Part shown: one piece after another, positions 7,641-16,136 of the stretch
Layout: the number at the start of each line of letters is the position of its first letter
How positions within the stretch are numbered: the stretch's first letter is position 1
Assembly: GCF_008124765.1 (NCBI RefSeq)
Contig: NZ_VNHS01000012.1
Location: forward strand, 1 to 64,000
Direction of reading: 5' to 3'
Source of the DNA: Paenibacillus methanolicus
GTDB taxonomy: Bacteria > Bacillota > Bacilli > Paenibacillales > Paenibacillaceae
Length of the DNA stretch: 64,000 nucleotides
Translations under genes and position numbers: made by a program
Notes under the pieces: model-generated
Seen by the model: the letters and a program-made list of their open reading frames with translations, nothing else
What the model was told of the DNA's origin: nothing
Databases searched by the model: none

Positions 7641-8036
7641 ATGACGTTTAATCTCAATACGATCATAGATATCGCGATCGCGGCGCTTGTCCTGTGGCTG
7701 CTGTATTTGCAGTTCGGTCCGGTGAGAGGCTTGCGGACGCTGCCTGCCCGCGAGTTCAACCGGGCGCTTGCGGAAGCGCCCAAGGAAGCGCTGCTGCTCG
7801 ACGTTCGGGAAGCGGGCGAGTTCCGCCGGGGCGCGATTCCGAAGGCGGTCAATATTCCGTTGTCCGCGCTGGGCCGCAGACTAGGCGAGATTCCGAAGGA
7901 TCGCAGCGTGTATCTCTACTGCCAAAGCGGCGTTCGGAGCAAGCGTGCGGCAAGGCTGCTGAAGCGGAAGGGGTATAGCCGCATCGCGCATTTGAAGGGC
8001 GGCATCTCCGCCTGGAACGGAGAACAGGCGCGCTAA
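7641..8036 (+). CDS. Membrane-anchored rhodanese
   Basis: A 131-aa protein: one N-terminal membrane segment (about residues 6-22), a linker FGPVRGLR, then a rhodanese domain with Cys94 in YCQSGVRS and closing GGISAW. The open frame begins at 7593, but ATG 7641 is preceded by ACGGAGGTAGG, so the shorter form is chosen. The orientation of the domain (inside or outside) is not certain. The linker sequence is shared with the rhodanese-like protein at 9286, so the two are paralogues. The 222 bp before it hold no gene. Confidence 0.9.
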   Translation: MTFNLNTIIDIAIAALVLWLLYLQFGPVRGLRTLPAREFNRALAEAPKEALLLDVREAGEFRRGAIPKAVNIPLSALGRRLGEIPKDRSVYLYCQSGVRSKRAARLLKRKGYSRIAHLKGGISAWNGEQAR

Positions 8037-8170
8037 GGGAAGCCAAGTAACAAGGAATCGACGAGCAAGGTGAAACGGGTAAGCCGTCTTATAGCGGGGC
8101 GTTTCATTCCGGAGAAGTCGAGACCGGCGCCGCGGAGGCGCGTATGTAAGATGGACGATAAGCATGTCGG

Positions 8171-8202
8171 AAAGGCCCTGCCTGCTCAAGCGTAGGGCCT
8201 TT
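8171..8202 (+). terminator. Possible terminator or hairpin
   Basis: Perfect 9-bp inverted repeat AAAGGCCCT (8171-8179) / AGGGCCTTT (8194-8202) with a 14-base loop, but no T-run beyond the stem. It lies between the rhodanese and the thioredoxin-fusion gene and may attenuate read-through. Confidence 0.5.
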
Positions 8203-8228
8203 GCCATGCGAAAGGGGATGTAGGCGGA

Positions 8229-9272
8229 ATGTATACGGTGCAGGCAGGTCAACTGGCGCTGAACCTGGAAATTGCGGTGTACCTGTTGTCCGGATTGGCC
8301 GGGGTGCTAGGAGTGCGCATCCGATCGAAACGGGTCGCGCTGCCGCAATCGCAAGCATCGGACGCGCTGCAGGCGGTTTTCCTCTGGCTAATCGTCTGGA
8401 AAGCGAGTATAATTGTATTCGATCCGGTTACAGTTATGGCGGAGTGGAGATCGCTGTTGTATTTTAGCGGCGGATCCAAAGGGGCCGTGTTGGCGTCGGT
8501 CGTATCGGCTGGGTATCTGCTGTACAAAAGGCATCGCGCCAAGGGTGGTCTGTTGGCGGCGGCGGAGACTTACTGTATTGTGGCCTTCGGCGCTGCGGGG
8601 GCGTTCATGGCCGTAGAGCCATGGTTCACCGAAACATGGTCCATTCGCTGGCTGTTGGCGACGCTCCTTGCGCTGCTGCTAGCTATCTGGCTCATTGCGC
8701 GGCGCGAGTCTGCCGATTGGCGCAAGCTCTCTTCGGGCGTCCTCCTCGGCAGCTTGGCGTTAACGGCGGTTATGCAGGTGCGGTTCCCGGCTGCGCATGA
8801 CCCGCTCGCCGTGTCGCAAGCCGCGTCAGGAAGCGTGCAGATCGGGGCGAAGAAAGGCCAGTTGGCGCCCGATATCGGGTTTCTGGACCGGGCCGGCAAG
8901 CCGGTTGCCCTCTCCGATTACAAGGGGAAGATCGTCGTCCTGAATTTCTGGGCGAGCTGGTGTCCGCCTTGCCAAGCGGAGATGCCGCATATGCAAAAGC
9001 TGTACGACCGGTACGAGAATGAAGAGGTGGTGCTCCTGTCGGTGAACATGACGACCACGGAGCGCGGACCGGACGCCGTATGGGCGTTCGCGGACAAGAA
9101 AGGCACGACATTCCCCATCGTGCTGGATGAAGAAGGGGCCGCGATGGCGGCGTACAGCATCCGCACGTATCCGACGACGGTATTCATCGCGCCGGATGGC
9201 ATCATCCATGCAAGGCTGCTTGGCGCAGTCGATTATGACGGTATGCATCGAATAATCCGGGACATGAGCTGA
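8229..9272 (+). CDS. Membrane protein fused to TlpA/ResA-like thioredoxin domain
   Basis: A 347-aa fusion. The N-terminal ~190 residues contain about five or six hydrophobic segments and resemble a prolipoprotein-diacylglyceryl-transferase-like or unassigned membrane domain that I cannot name. The C-terminal ~140 residues form a TlpA/ResA redoxin with active site C245-P-P-C248 (NFWASWCPPCQAEMP) and cis-Pro region TYPTTVFI. ResA-like proteins reduce extracytoplasmic disulfides, so an extracytoplasmic thiol or persulfide redox role is plausible. The start follows AAAGGGGATGTAGG. It is flanked by two membrane rhodanese-like genes, which suggests it reduces or regenerates their sulfur-loaded thiols; that is inference. 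Confidence 0.85.
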   Translation: MYTVQAGQLALNLEIAVYLLSGLAGVLGVRIRSKRVALPQSQASDALQAVFLWLIVWKASIIVFDPVTVMAEWRSLLYFSGGSKGAVLASVVSAGYLLYKRHRAKGGLLAAAETYCIVAFGAAGAFMAVEPWFTETWSIRWLLATLLALLLAIWLIARRESADWRKLSSGVLLGSLALTAVMQVRFPAAHDPLAVSQAASGSVQIGAKKGQLAPDIGFLDRAGKPVALSDYKGKIVVLNFWASWCPPCQAEMPHMQKLYDRYENEEVVLLSVNMTTTERGPDAVWAFADKKGTTFPIVLDEEGAAMAAYSIRTYPTTVFIAPDGIIHARLLGAVDYDGMHRIIRDMS

Positions 9273-9285
9273 GGGAGGAACGACA

Positions 9286-9681
9286 ATGTTTCGTTTGCTT
9301 GGTCTAATTATGGTAGTGGCGATCGGCTACTGGATGTATCGCAAGTACGCGCCCGTCCGCGGGCTGCGGCAGTATGCGCTGCGGGACCTATCCGGGATGG
9401 CGGCGGGGAAAGACATGCAGTTGCTGGATGTGCGGGACTACTTGGAGTTCGAAGAGGGACATTACAATGGGGCGGTCAATTTGTCGCTCGGCCGGCTTAG
9501 CTCGTTCTGGCGCAGACATGTGGAAGCGGGGCGGCCGCTCGTCCTGCTGGGCGGGAAGCCTTCCGAGGTGTACCGGGCGGCGCGATTTTTGCGGGCCAAA
9601 GGTTTCCGGCAGCTGTCGTACGCGCTCTACGAGTCGGAGCAGGAGAGCAGCGTGCCGTGTAGACAGTGTCCTTGTTGTTAA
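9286..9681 (+). CDS. Membrane-anchored rhodanese-like protein lacking the catalytic Cys
   Basis: A 131-aa protein with an N-terminal membrane segment, linker APVRGLR and a rhodanese fold (QLLDVRDYLEFEEGHYNGA). The loop that should hold the active Cys reads VLLGGKPSEVYRAA, so the catalytic Cys is replaced and the domain should be inactive as a classical sulfurtransferase. The C-terminus ends PCRQCPCC, four cysteines in eight residues, a possible alternative sulfur or metal site. It starts 14 bp after the thioredoxin fusion behind GAGGGAGG, so both probably share a transcript. Confidence 0.88.
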   Translation: MFRLLGLIMVVAIGYWMYRKYAPVRGLRQYALRDLSGMAAGKDMQLLDVRDYLEFEEGHYNGAVNLSLGRLSSFWRRHVEAGRPLVLLGGKPSEVYRAARFLRAKGFRQLSYALYESEQESSVPCRQCPCC

Positions 9682-9713
9682 CCGAATAAATATCCGGCGC
9701 AAGCCGAAAACAG

Positions 9714-9740
9714 AAGGGCAGCCTCCTTGGCTGCCCTTTC
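9714..9740 (+). terminator. Terminator-like hairpin
   Basis: Perfect 10-bp stem AAGGGCAGCC (9714-9723) / GGCTGCCCTT (9729-9738), then TTC. It ends the sulfur locus and may also act on the opposite strand for the convergent gene at 9804. Confidence 0.8.
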
Positions 9741-9803
9741 AAGTTTCTTGGGGATAGAGCAGCTCGTCTGCCAGGATGAATGGACCCGGCCGTTCAAGCT
9801 GCG

Positions 9804-10235
9804 TTAGTCGGTGACGGCCGTAAAGTTAAAGCTTTCCGGACCGACACGCGTAACGCCGAGAGCGGAGACGCTGACGAACACGGTGTAAGCAACGCCTGCG
9901 ATGTTCGGCGCGTTAAAGTCCGAGCCCGCGATCGAAAAGATTTGGGCGCCCAGCAGGTTGATGTTCATATTCTCGGTAGCCGAGTAGACGAGCACGCCGG
10001 ACGTGTCGAGTCCGCGATAAACCCCGATCGTCACGTTCGTGGCGACGGGCAGCAGCCCGAGCTGCAGCGCGAGCGTGCCCGTGAACGCGACGCGAGTCAG
10101 GTTGGCGTTGCCTGCGGAGAGGTCAAGCGTCTGCTGCGCGACGAGCGTCGGAGTGCCGAGGATGGAGATCGGGATCGCAATGGAGTTCGCATAGCTTGCG
10201 TTCTGCGAGGTTTTGGAATCCAAAAATACTGCCAC
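9804..10235 (-). CDS. Hypothetical beta-rich, possibly spore- or cell-surface protein
   Basis: I do not recognise this 143-aa protein. It is low in charge, rich in Ala, Val, Thr and Asn, and reads as alternating beta strands (VTIGVYRGL, VAYTVFVSVSALGV). It has no Cys, no signal peptide and no membrane helix, a composition seen in spore/exosporium or self-assembling surface proteins. The frame opens at TTG 10241, but AGGAGGTGAT stands only three bases from it and nine from GTG 10235, so GTG is chosen. Convergent with the sulfur locus. Confidence 0.7.
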   Translation of the reverse strand: MAVFLDSKTSQNASYANSIAIPISILGTPTLVAQQTLDLSAGNANLTRVAFTGTLALQLGLLPVATNVTIGVYRGLDTSGVLVYSATENMNINLLGAQIFSIAGSDFNAPNIAGVAYTVFVSVSALGVTRVGPESFNFTAVTD

Positions 10236-10306
10236 TATCAATCACCTCCTGTAGTTACGTTCATCTTAGAATATGCCGCTAGATTAAGAGAGGATTGGAC
10301 GAACGA

Positions 10307-10342
10307 CCGGCCATTCCCTGTGTTTCATGCGGGAATGGCCGG
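10307..10342 (-). terminator. Terminator-like hairpin
   Basis: Perfect 12-bp stem CCGGCCATTCCC (10307-10318) / GGGAATGGCCGG (10331-10342). It lies directly after the stop of the transglutaminase-like gene. The T-tract on the minus strand is weak (TCGTTCGT). Confidence 0.65.
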
Positions 10343-10353
10343 TGTAAGATTAT

Positions 10354-11160
10354 TTAGTAGAATTTAGTCATCGAATAGGCGGCAGCTGATTTAAACAACG
10401 AAGGAGCTTGTCCCGCCTGAACTTTTCCCGCGTCATAAGTCGTGTCGATCGTGACCCATTTGCCGGTCTGTTCCAGGTATACTTCGTTCCAGGCATGCAG
10501 GACGTTCGGGTGATTCTTCTCGTACCCGACGACCAGCTTGGTGGGAAGACCTACGCTTCTTGCCATGGCTGCGAAGGTAGCCGCGTAATCGTAGCAGATG
10601 CCGCTTGTGGATTTATAAACGGTGTCAAGGCTCGGCAGATAATCCGGTTTCACGTTGGCCGCTTTGGCGTTGTCGTATTTGAATGTCTTCGTAATGTGAG
10701 CATAAATGGCCTTGATTTTGTCTTGGTCGGTCTTGGCGTTCTTGATGAGCTGGTTGGCTTTCAGAACGGCAAGATTGTTTGCGTTCCAATTCACGATCGG
10801 GCTGGATTGCTTGAACACCACATTCTGATCGGCTAATTTCAGTTCCACCGATTCTTTATGCACGACTTTGAATTTGGTGCCGCCGGCCGCTTCGGCGATC
10901 AGGATCGTATACTTCCCGTTGCCGAGTTGAAGCGGGTAATTGCTAGCGGCGGACAGCGGATAGTCGTAGCTTGCACTGTCTTTGGTAATCCGAACGATGG
11001 CTTTGACATTAGCCGGTGGCTGGTAATGAACCTTGATGATTCCTTTGTCCAAGCGTTGGAGATCAATGACGGTGGCGGTTGAATCCGCCTTGACCGTTGG
11101 CGCCGAATAGACGAACGCGGCGAGAATGAGAAGCAGCACGACAAGTGGCTTGTTGAACAC
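10354..11160 (-). CDS. Secreted transglutaminase-like cysteine protease/peptidase domain protein
   Basis: A 268-aa exported protein with an N-terminal signal peptide (KPLVVLLLILAAFVYSAPTVKA), a beta-rich N-terminal half and a transglutaminase-core domain with an intact triad: Cys189 in SGICYDYAA, His222 in VLHAWNEV, Asp about 237 in TIDTTYD. Such domains act as proteases or acyl transferases. The GTG start at 11160 lies six bases after GGGAGAG, directly behind a c-di-GMP-I riboswitch, so translation probably depends on c-di-GMP. Its neighbours are a sortase and an LPXTG adhesin, which suggests processing of surface protein. The substrate is inference. Confidence 0.88.
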   Translation of the reverse strand: MFNKPLVVLLLILAAFVYSAPTVKADSTATVIDLQRLDKGIIKVHYQPPANVKAIVRITKDSASYDYPLSAASNYPLQLGNGKYTILIAEAAGGTKFKVVHKESVELKLADQNVVFKQSSPIVNWNANNLAVLKANQLIKNAKTDQDKIKAIYAHITKTFKYDNAKAANVKPDYLPSLDTVYKSTSGICYDYAATFAAMARSVGLPTKLVVGYEKNHPNVLHAWNEVYLEQTGKWVTIDTTYDAGKVQAGQAPSLFKSAAAYSMTKFY

Positions 11161-11173
11161 AAAAAGCTCTCCC

Positions 11174-11275
11174 TTCGGAAACTGGCTGCCATCTTGGCCG
11201 CGTCATCTCGCGTCAAGGAAGGCCCTTTAGTTTTGCGTCGCTAGCTTTCGCTAGGTTTGCCTTTATCGGTAGAAA
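11174..11275 (-). promoter_or_regulatory. Cyclic di-GMP-I (GEMM-I) riboswitch
   Basis: On the minus strand the region reads the GEMM-I core in order: GGCAAACC, a GNRA-type hairpin CTAGCGAAAGCTAG, GACGCAAA, CTAAAGGGCC, a variable stem, then ATGGCAGCC and GTTTCC. These are the most conserved elements of the class. The 3' end of the aptamer runs into the GAAGGGAGAG ribosome binding site of the transglutaminase-like gene, with no terminator between, so control is likely at translation initiation. The sense of the switch (on or off) cannot be read from sequence alone. Confidence 0.92.
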
Positions 11276-11334
11276 GCACCGGATTTCATACTAACTAGTA
11301 CCAATTTACTACATATTACGGCGGTTGGCTATTC

Positions 11335-11991
11335 CTATTTTGTAGATTTTTCTTGTATTTTGCCTTTTACGATCAATCGATGAGTCGGATTTTTCATAGG
11401 GTGGCAGGTAATGAGCGTAATTTCGCGGTCGCGGCCATTGCCCTCTAGTACTTCTACTTGCGTAGGCAAGACGTATTGCTTGGAATCCACGACATAGCGA
11501 TAGGTCGCTTCCTTCGTTTCTACCACGATCACGTCACCGATCTTCACTTCATCCAATCGATTGAAATTTTTGCCGTAGGTACGATTTCGATGGCCGGCAA
11601 TCGCATAGTTGCCCACTTGGCCCGGCTTGCCCGTATGCAGCATGCTGGCGACCGAGAGCTTCAAGTGCGCCGGCGTGGCGTCCGTAACGATCGGCAATCT
11701 CAAATCGATGGCTTCGATCGCCAGAAGCCCTTCTACGGGAGCATCCCCGATCGCCGTTGGCGTCTTCGCGGCCGCGGGCTTCGTCTTCGGCTTATCCGGT
11801 TGGGCGGCCGATGTCGGGGAAGATACTGCCGGCATCTCCGGTTCGGGCATATCCAACTGTCGCAGGTTGCTCTCCCAGGCCTGCAGAATCCGCTGTTGGC
11901 GGTAGCCTTCATAGCGATCGGCTAAAGTAGGATAGAGTAAGACCAATATACCAACGAGGATAAATAGAGAAGGTACGAATTTTTTGATCAT
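11335..11991 (-). CDS. Sortase (class D-like)
   Basis: A 218-aa membrane-anchored transpeptidase. One N-terminal membrane segment (about 6-22), a Pro/Lys-rich spacer (about 50-80), then the sortase barrel with catalytic His134 (IAGHRNRTYGKNF), Cys196 (ITLITCHP) and the downstream Arg (THRLIVKG). The TLITC motif and length match class D enzymes of bacilli. It is divergent from the LPKTG adhesin gene (123 bp between starts), its likely substrate. Sortases cleave the LPxTG motif between Thr and Gly and link the protein to peptidoglycan. Confidence 0.92.
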   Translation of the reverse strand: MIKKFVPSLFILVGILVLLYPTLADRYEGYRQQRILQAWESNLRQLDMPEPEMPAVSSPTSAAQPDKPKTKPAAAKTPTAIGDAPVEGLLAIEAIDLRLPIVTDATPAHLKLSVASMLHTGKPGQVGNYAIAGHRNRTYGKNFNRLDEVKIGDVIVVETKEATYRYVVDSKQYVLPTQVEVLEGNGRDREITLITCHPMKNPTHRLIVKGKIQEKSTK

Positions 11992-12030
11992 AGGTATCGG
12001 CTGCCTTTCTGAGAAATTGGCGGAATATGG

Positions 12031-12059
12031 TTGTATATTTTTGTATATTCATATAAAAT
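12031..12059 (+). promoter_or_regulatory. Predicted SigA promoter of the adhesin gene
   Basis: TTGTAT (12031-12036), 17-base spacer, TAAAAT (12054-12059) in an AT-rich stretch of an otherwise GC-rich region, between the divergent sortase and adhesin genes. Confidence 0.65.
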
Positions 12060-12156
12060 AGTTGCGGTTTAGTCACTTAATAGTTTATAGAAGGAGGACC
12101 GCATTCGCAAGAAAGTGCTCCAAAATCAACCAATAGATAAGAGAGGTTTGCGCAAA

Positions 12157-15100
12157 ATGCCATTCAGAATGATGTACAGTAAGATTGCGAGCGCCCTCGT
12201 ATTCGTCATGATCGTGGCGCAATTGACGGGCTCTGCGGGTTTTCTTCGGCATGCCAGCGCGGCCGAGATTAGCAATAATATTATTACGGATGCAACCCTC
12301 ACGATATTGGACGCGAGTGGCACGCCGGTAACCGACGCGGTGTACGAGCAGGGCGCCAAGGTGAATCTAGACTTTAAATGGGAACTTCCGAACGGACATG
12401 GCTATAAGGCGGACGACACGTTCTCGTTCGACATTCCGGAATCGTTCAAGCTCTACACCGATTTTACGGCGGATTTGGTTCTTGAGGACGGCGGCAAAGT
12501 GGGTCAATTCACGGTCGACGCCAGCGAGCACCGGATCGTCATGACGTTCAACGACTATATCGAGAATTACGACAACGTCAAAGGCACGATGCAGTTGAAG
12601 GCCGAATTCGACAAACAGATTATTAAAGGCAATGTCGAGCAGGAAATCGTCATCAAAATTAAAGATTTCGAACGAAAATTCGTCCTATTATTCAAACCTG
12701 ATACAACGACCGTTATCGAGAAGAAAGGTACGCCCGACGGATATAACCCGAAGAGCATTACCTGGTCCATCGATGTCAACAAGGTAATGAAAACGGTGGA
12801 GAACGCGATCGTGACGGATCCGATACCGGATGGACTCTCGTTGGCCGATGCTACCGGAGTCGAGGTGTACAAGCTGTCCAGCCAGTTGGACGGTTCCGTT
12901 ACGGAAGGAGCGAAAGTCGTCGCGGGCGAATATACGGCATTGGTGGAAGAAGGCGTACTGAAAGTCAGTTTCAAAAATGCCATTGCCTCCGCCTATCGCG
13001 TTAAATTCACGACGCCCATTGCGGACGCTGCAAAAGCCTCCTTCTCGAACACGGCTGCGTTCTCGGGCGACAACCAAGAGAGCCGAAGCGCAACCGCGAC
13101 CGTGACCCCGTCCTACGGACCGTCGCTCGGCAAAGAATCGACGGGGTACAGCGCCGGCGATCAAACGCTGAGCTGGGCGATCAAATTCAACTATCGCGGA
13201 TCGACGATCCCCGCGGGCGCGGAATTGACCGATACGATCAAGAAAACGCAGTCGTATGACGTCGGTTCCGTCGCCGTCTATCCGGTAACGTTCGACATGG
13301 CGGGGAATCCGACCAAGGGTGCGGCGCTCGATCCGTCCGCCTATACGGTTGAGATCGATAACGCGGGCGCAACGAACAATACGTTCAAACTCACCTTCAA
13401 AGACAGCATTTCGTCCGCCTACCGGATCGAATATAATACGTTCGCCAACGAACGCGTCGAAGCGAAAGATAAGATTGCGAACGAAGTGACATGGGGAACG
13501 GAGAAGGCAGGCGCCAGCCGCGATATCGGCCAAGTCGTCCTGACAAAGTCGATTGCGGCGGTTGATTATCAGAACCAAACCGTCAATTGGAAAATCGTCG
13601 TTAACGGCGACAGCGCTACGATGACGAATGCGAAGTTGACGGATTGGTTTACGCAAGGCGGCATGAAAATCGAAACGGGTTCCATTGCGGTGAAAAGCCA
13701 AAGCGGGTTGGAGGATGCGGCAGTGGCGGCGGATTTGAATTTGGACCCGGCATCCAAGGACGCACGCCTGGTAGTAACGTTTAAGCCCATTATTAATGAG
13801 CCTTATATCATTACTTATACCACGAAGTACAGCCAGGATTGGCTCGCTTACGATTGGAGATTGGCGAGCAGCAGCACGGTATTCCCGAACAAGGCCGCCT
13901 TGACATGGGACGAGAAAGTTACTTCGGGAGAGTTGTCGGTCACGACGACCTTCACGCCGAACAATGCGACGAAAGGCAACGGCTATAAATTCGGCTCCTA
14001 CAACCCGGTCGATAAAACGATCGCTTGGACAATCGGCGCCAACTATAACCGCAAATCGTTGAATGAGGCAGTGTTAGAGGATACGCTGGAAGAGGGACAG
14101 AAATTGATTCCGGGCTCGCTGGAATTGCATGAAATGATCGTCCCGGTCAACGGCGAACAGGCCAAGGGCGCTTCGGTGCCGGCCGGCGATTACGCGGTCG
14201 AGTATGACGAGACCTCCGGAAAGCTGAAAGTAAGCTTTAAGAAGGCCATTACGACAGGCTACATCTTGACGTTCAAGACTAGCGTGGACGGTCTCGTCCT
14301 GGACGGCTCGATCGCCAACGCCGCGCAATTGACCAACGGGTCGATTGTCGAGTCCAAGAACTGGACGGCGACGGTAACGATCCCGAATGGCGGCGAATAT
14401 GTCAGCAAGAGCGGCGCGCAGGACGGATGGGATTTGAAATGGACCGTCGCGATCAACCGCGGCCAGTCGACGGTGCAGCAAGCAACCGTGAAGGATAGCG
14501 CAAGCGCCGGCCAAATTTACGTGACGGATTCGTTCCACGTCTACGAGACGGTAATCGGCGCCAACGGCAGCGTTTCGAAAGCAAGCGGGGAGTTGACGGA
14601 AGGGACGGATTATTCGATCGTCATCACCGCGAAGACGGGCGGCGGCGAGGACTTCGAACTGAAGTTCCTCCATGAAATCAAGACCGCCTATATTCTCGAA
14701 TACAAAACGACGATGATTACGGCCGATAACGGCGACAAAGTATTCAACGACGTGGAATTCACGGGCGAAAATGTCAAAGTCGGCGTAACCGAGACAACGA
14801 AGGAAATCATCATCGGTCTCTCCAGCGGTTCGGGGACCGGCAGCGGCGACCGCGGCTCGCTGACCGTATTGAAGAAGGATGAGGAGACCCAGGTCAAGCT
14901 AAGCGGCGCCACGTTCGCGCTTTATCGCGTATCGGGCAGCGCGAAGACGTTCGTGAAGTCGCTCGCGACGGATGCGGACGGCAAAGCTGTATTCCGTAAT
15001 CTGTTGTCCGGCAGTTACATCTTGATCGAGACCGCTGCGCCTACGGGGTATGCGCTGGATGCGACAGAGCACCCGGTCACCTTGGCCGCGAAGGCCGCGC

Positions 15101-16026
15101 TCGAGGTAGCGATTACGAACAAGAAGACAGTTGTTCCGCCGACGGGGCCGATCGAAGGTTCGCTGACGATCACGAAGACGGACGCCGCGGATAGCGCGGT
15201 CGCGCTGAGCGGCGCCACGTTCGAACTATACAGCGTGGCAGGCCCTGTTCGCACGTTGGTGGCCACTCAAACAACTAGCGCCGACGGGAAAGCGAAGTTC
15301 GAGAAGCTTCCGCTAGGCGACTATGTCGCGGTGGAGAAAGCGGCGCCTGCGGGCTACGAGCTGGATGGTACGGACCATCCGGTGACGATTGCCGGCGTGG
15401 CGAACGTGGATTTGACCGTGACCAATAAGAAGTACACGCCGCCAGGCCCGGGTCCGGGACCAATCGATCCAGGACCGACGAATCCGGGAACTGTCGATCC
15501 AGATCCGACTAACCCAGGACCTGCGGAGCCTGGCACAACTGACCCAGGCACAACCGATCCAGGCACAACTGACCCGGAAACAACAAGCCCTGGCACGAAG
15601 CCGACCCCGAAACCGGTAGATCCTCCTGTCGTGAGCGAGACGACGACGCAGGACGAGACGATCGAGGGACAGGTTGAAGTGCCGCTCGGCGGCACGGCCG
15701 TCGTGTCGAAGCAGCCGGACCATGGTACGGTGAAAGTCAATCCGGACGGTACGTGGGCCTATAAGCCGGATGCCGGCTTCGTGGGGAAAGACCGAATTTC
15801 GATTATCGTCACCGATCCGGATGGAAATACGGAAGAAATCTTCATCGATATTACCGTGGACCCGATTCCGCTAGGCAATGACGATCCGAAGGGACCGGCA
15901 AAACCTGTCGCTACCTTGCCGAAAACGGGTGAGGGCAGTCATTTGCCGATTCAGTTAGCAGGCGTGGCGCTCATCGTGGTCGGTTTGGCTTTATTCCGCA
16001 CCCGTGTATCCCGCAGTCGGAATTAG
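12157..16026 (+). CDS. Large LPXTG-anchored surface adhesin with collagen-binding-like and CnaB/SpaA domains
   Basis: Cell-wall adhesin of 1,289 aa. Signal peptide (residues ~1-35, cleaved near ASAAE). Residues ~40-890 hold a series of about five or six Ig-like adhesin repeats of the Cna collagen-binding type, each with a DxI/SWxI-like strand (SITWSIDVNK, TLSWAIKFNY, TVNWKIVVNG, TIAWTIGANY, DLKWTVAINR). Two SpaA/CnaB domains follow (~900-990, ~1001-1093), then a Pro/Gly/Thr spacer (~1095-1158), a cadherin-like Ig domain (~1160-1245), LPKTG (1254-1258), a hydrophobic helix and an Arg tail. The frame is open from GTG 12115; AAGGAGG at 12091 is too far for that but fits ATT 12103. GAGAGG lies ten bases before ATG 12157, which I use. 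Confidence 0.92.
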   Translation: MPFRMMYSKIASALVFVMIVAQLTGSAGFLRHASAAEISNNIITDATLTILDASGTPVTDAVYEQGAKVNLDFKWELPNGHGYKADDTFSFDIPESFKLYTDFTADLVLEDGGKVGQFTVDASEHRIVMTFNDYIENYDNVKGTMQLKAEFDKQIIKGNVEQEIVIKIKDFERKFVLLFKPDTTTVIEKKGTPDGYNPKSITWSIDVNKVMKTVENAIVTDPIPDGLSLADATGVEVYKLSSQLDGSVTEGAKVVAGEYTALVEEGVLKVSFKNAIASAYRVKFTTPIADAAKASFSNTAAFSGDNQESRSATATVTPSYGPSLGKESTGYSAGDQTLSWAIKFNYRGSTIPAGAELTDTIKKTQSYDVGSVAVYPVTFDMAGNPTKGAALDPSAYTVEIDNAGATNNTFKLTFKDSISSAYRIEYNTFANERVEAKDKIANEVTWGTEKAGASRDIGQVVLTKSIAAVDYQNQTVNWKIVVNGDSATMTNAKLTDWFTQGGMKIETGSIAVKSQSGLEDAAVAADLNLDPASKDARLVVTFKPIINEPYIITYTTKYSQDWLAYDWRLASSSTVFPNKAALTWDEKVTSGELSVTTTFTPNNATKGNGYKFGSYNPVDKTIAWTIGANYNRKSLNEAVLEDTLEEGQKLIPGSLELHEMIVPVNGEQAKGASVPAGDYAVEYDETSGKLKVSFKKAITTGYILTFKTSVDGLVLDGSIANAAQLTNGSIVESKNWTATVTIPNGGEYVSKSGAQDGWDLKWTVAINRGQSTVQQATVKDSASAGQIYVTDSFHVYETVIGANGSVSKASGELTEGTDYSIVITAKTGGGEDFELKFLHEIKTAYILEYKTTMITADNGDKVFNDVEFTGENVKVGVTETTKEIIIGLSSGSGTGSGDRGSLTVLKKDEETQVKLSGATFALYRVSGSAKTFVKSLATDADGKAVFRNLLSGSYILIETAAPTGYALDATEHPVTLAAKAALEVAITNKKTVVPPTGPIEGSLTITKTDAADSAVALSGATFELYSVAGPVRTLVATQTTSADGKAKFEKLPLGDYVAVEKAAPAGYELDGTDHPVTIAGVANVDLTVTNKKYTPPGPGPGPIDPGPTNPGTVDPDPTNPGPAEPGTTDPGTTDPGTTDPETTSPGTKPTPKPVDPPVVSETTTQDETIEGQVEVPLGGTAVVSKQPDHGTVKVNPDGTWAYKPDAGFVGKDRISIIVTDPDGNTEEIFIDITVDPIPLGNDDPKGPAKPVATLPKTGEGSHLPIQLAGVALIVVGLALFRTRVSRSRN

Positions 16027-16052
16027 GGAATATACAAGCGCGTAACCGCGCC

Positions 16053-16087
16053 AAAGAGCCGCAGATCTCAAATCTGCGGCTCTTTGT
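16053..16087. terminator. Bidirectional terminator
   Basis: Stem AAAGAGCCGCAGAT (16053-16066) / ATCTGCGGCTCTTT (16072-16085), then TGTT. A's on one side and T's on the other allow it to serve both the adhesin gene and the convergent lipoprotein gene. Confidence 0.9.
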
Positions 16088-16136
16088 TATGGAAAGCGGC
16101 ATGAACGGACGCGGACGCTCGCCGGCAGGAGGACGG

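Noticed and set aside
12688..13701. Minus-strand open frame (337 codons) inside the adhesin gene
   Set aside because: Arg-rich antisense of the adhesin repeats without recognisable domain.
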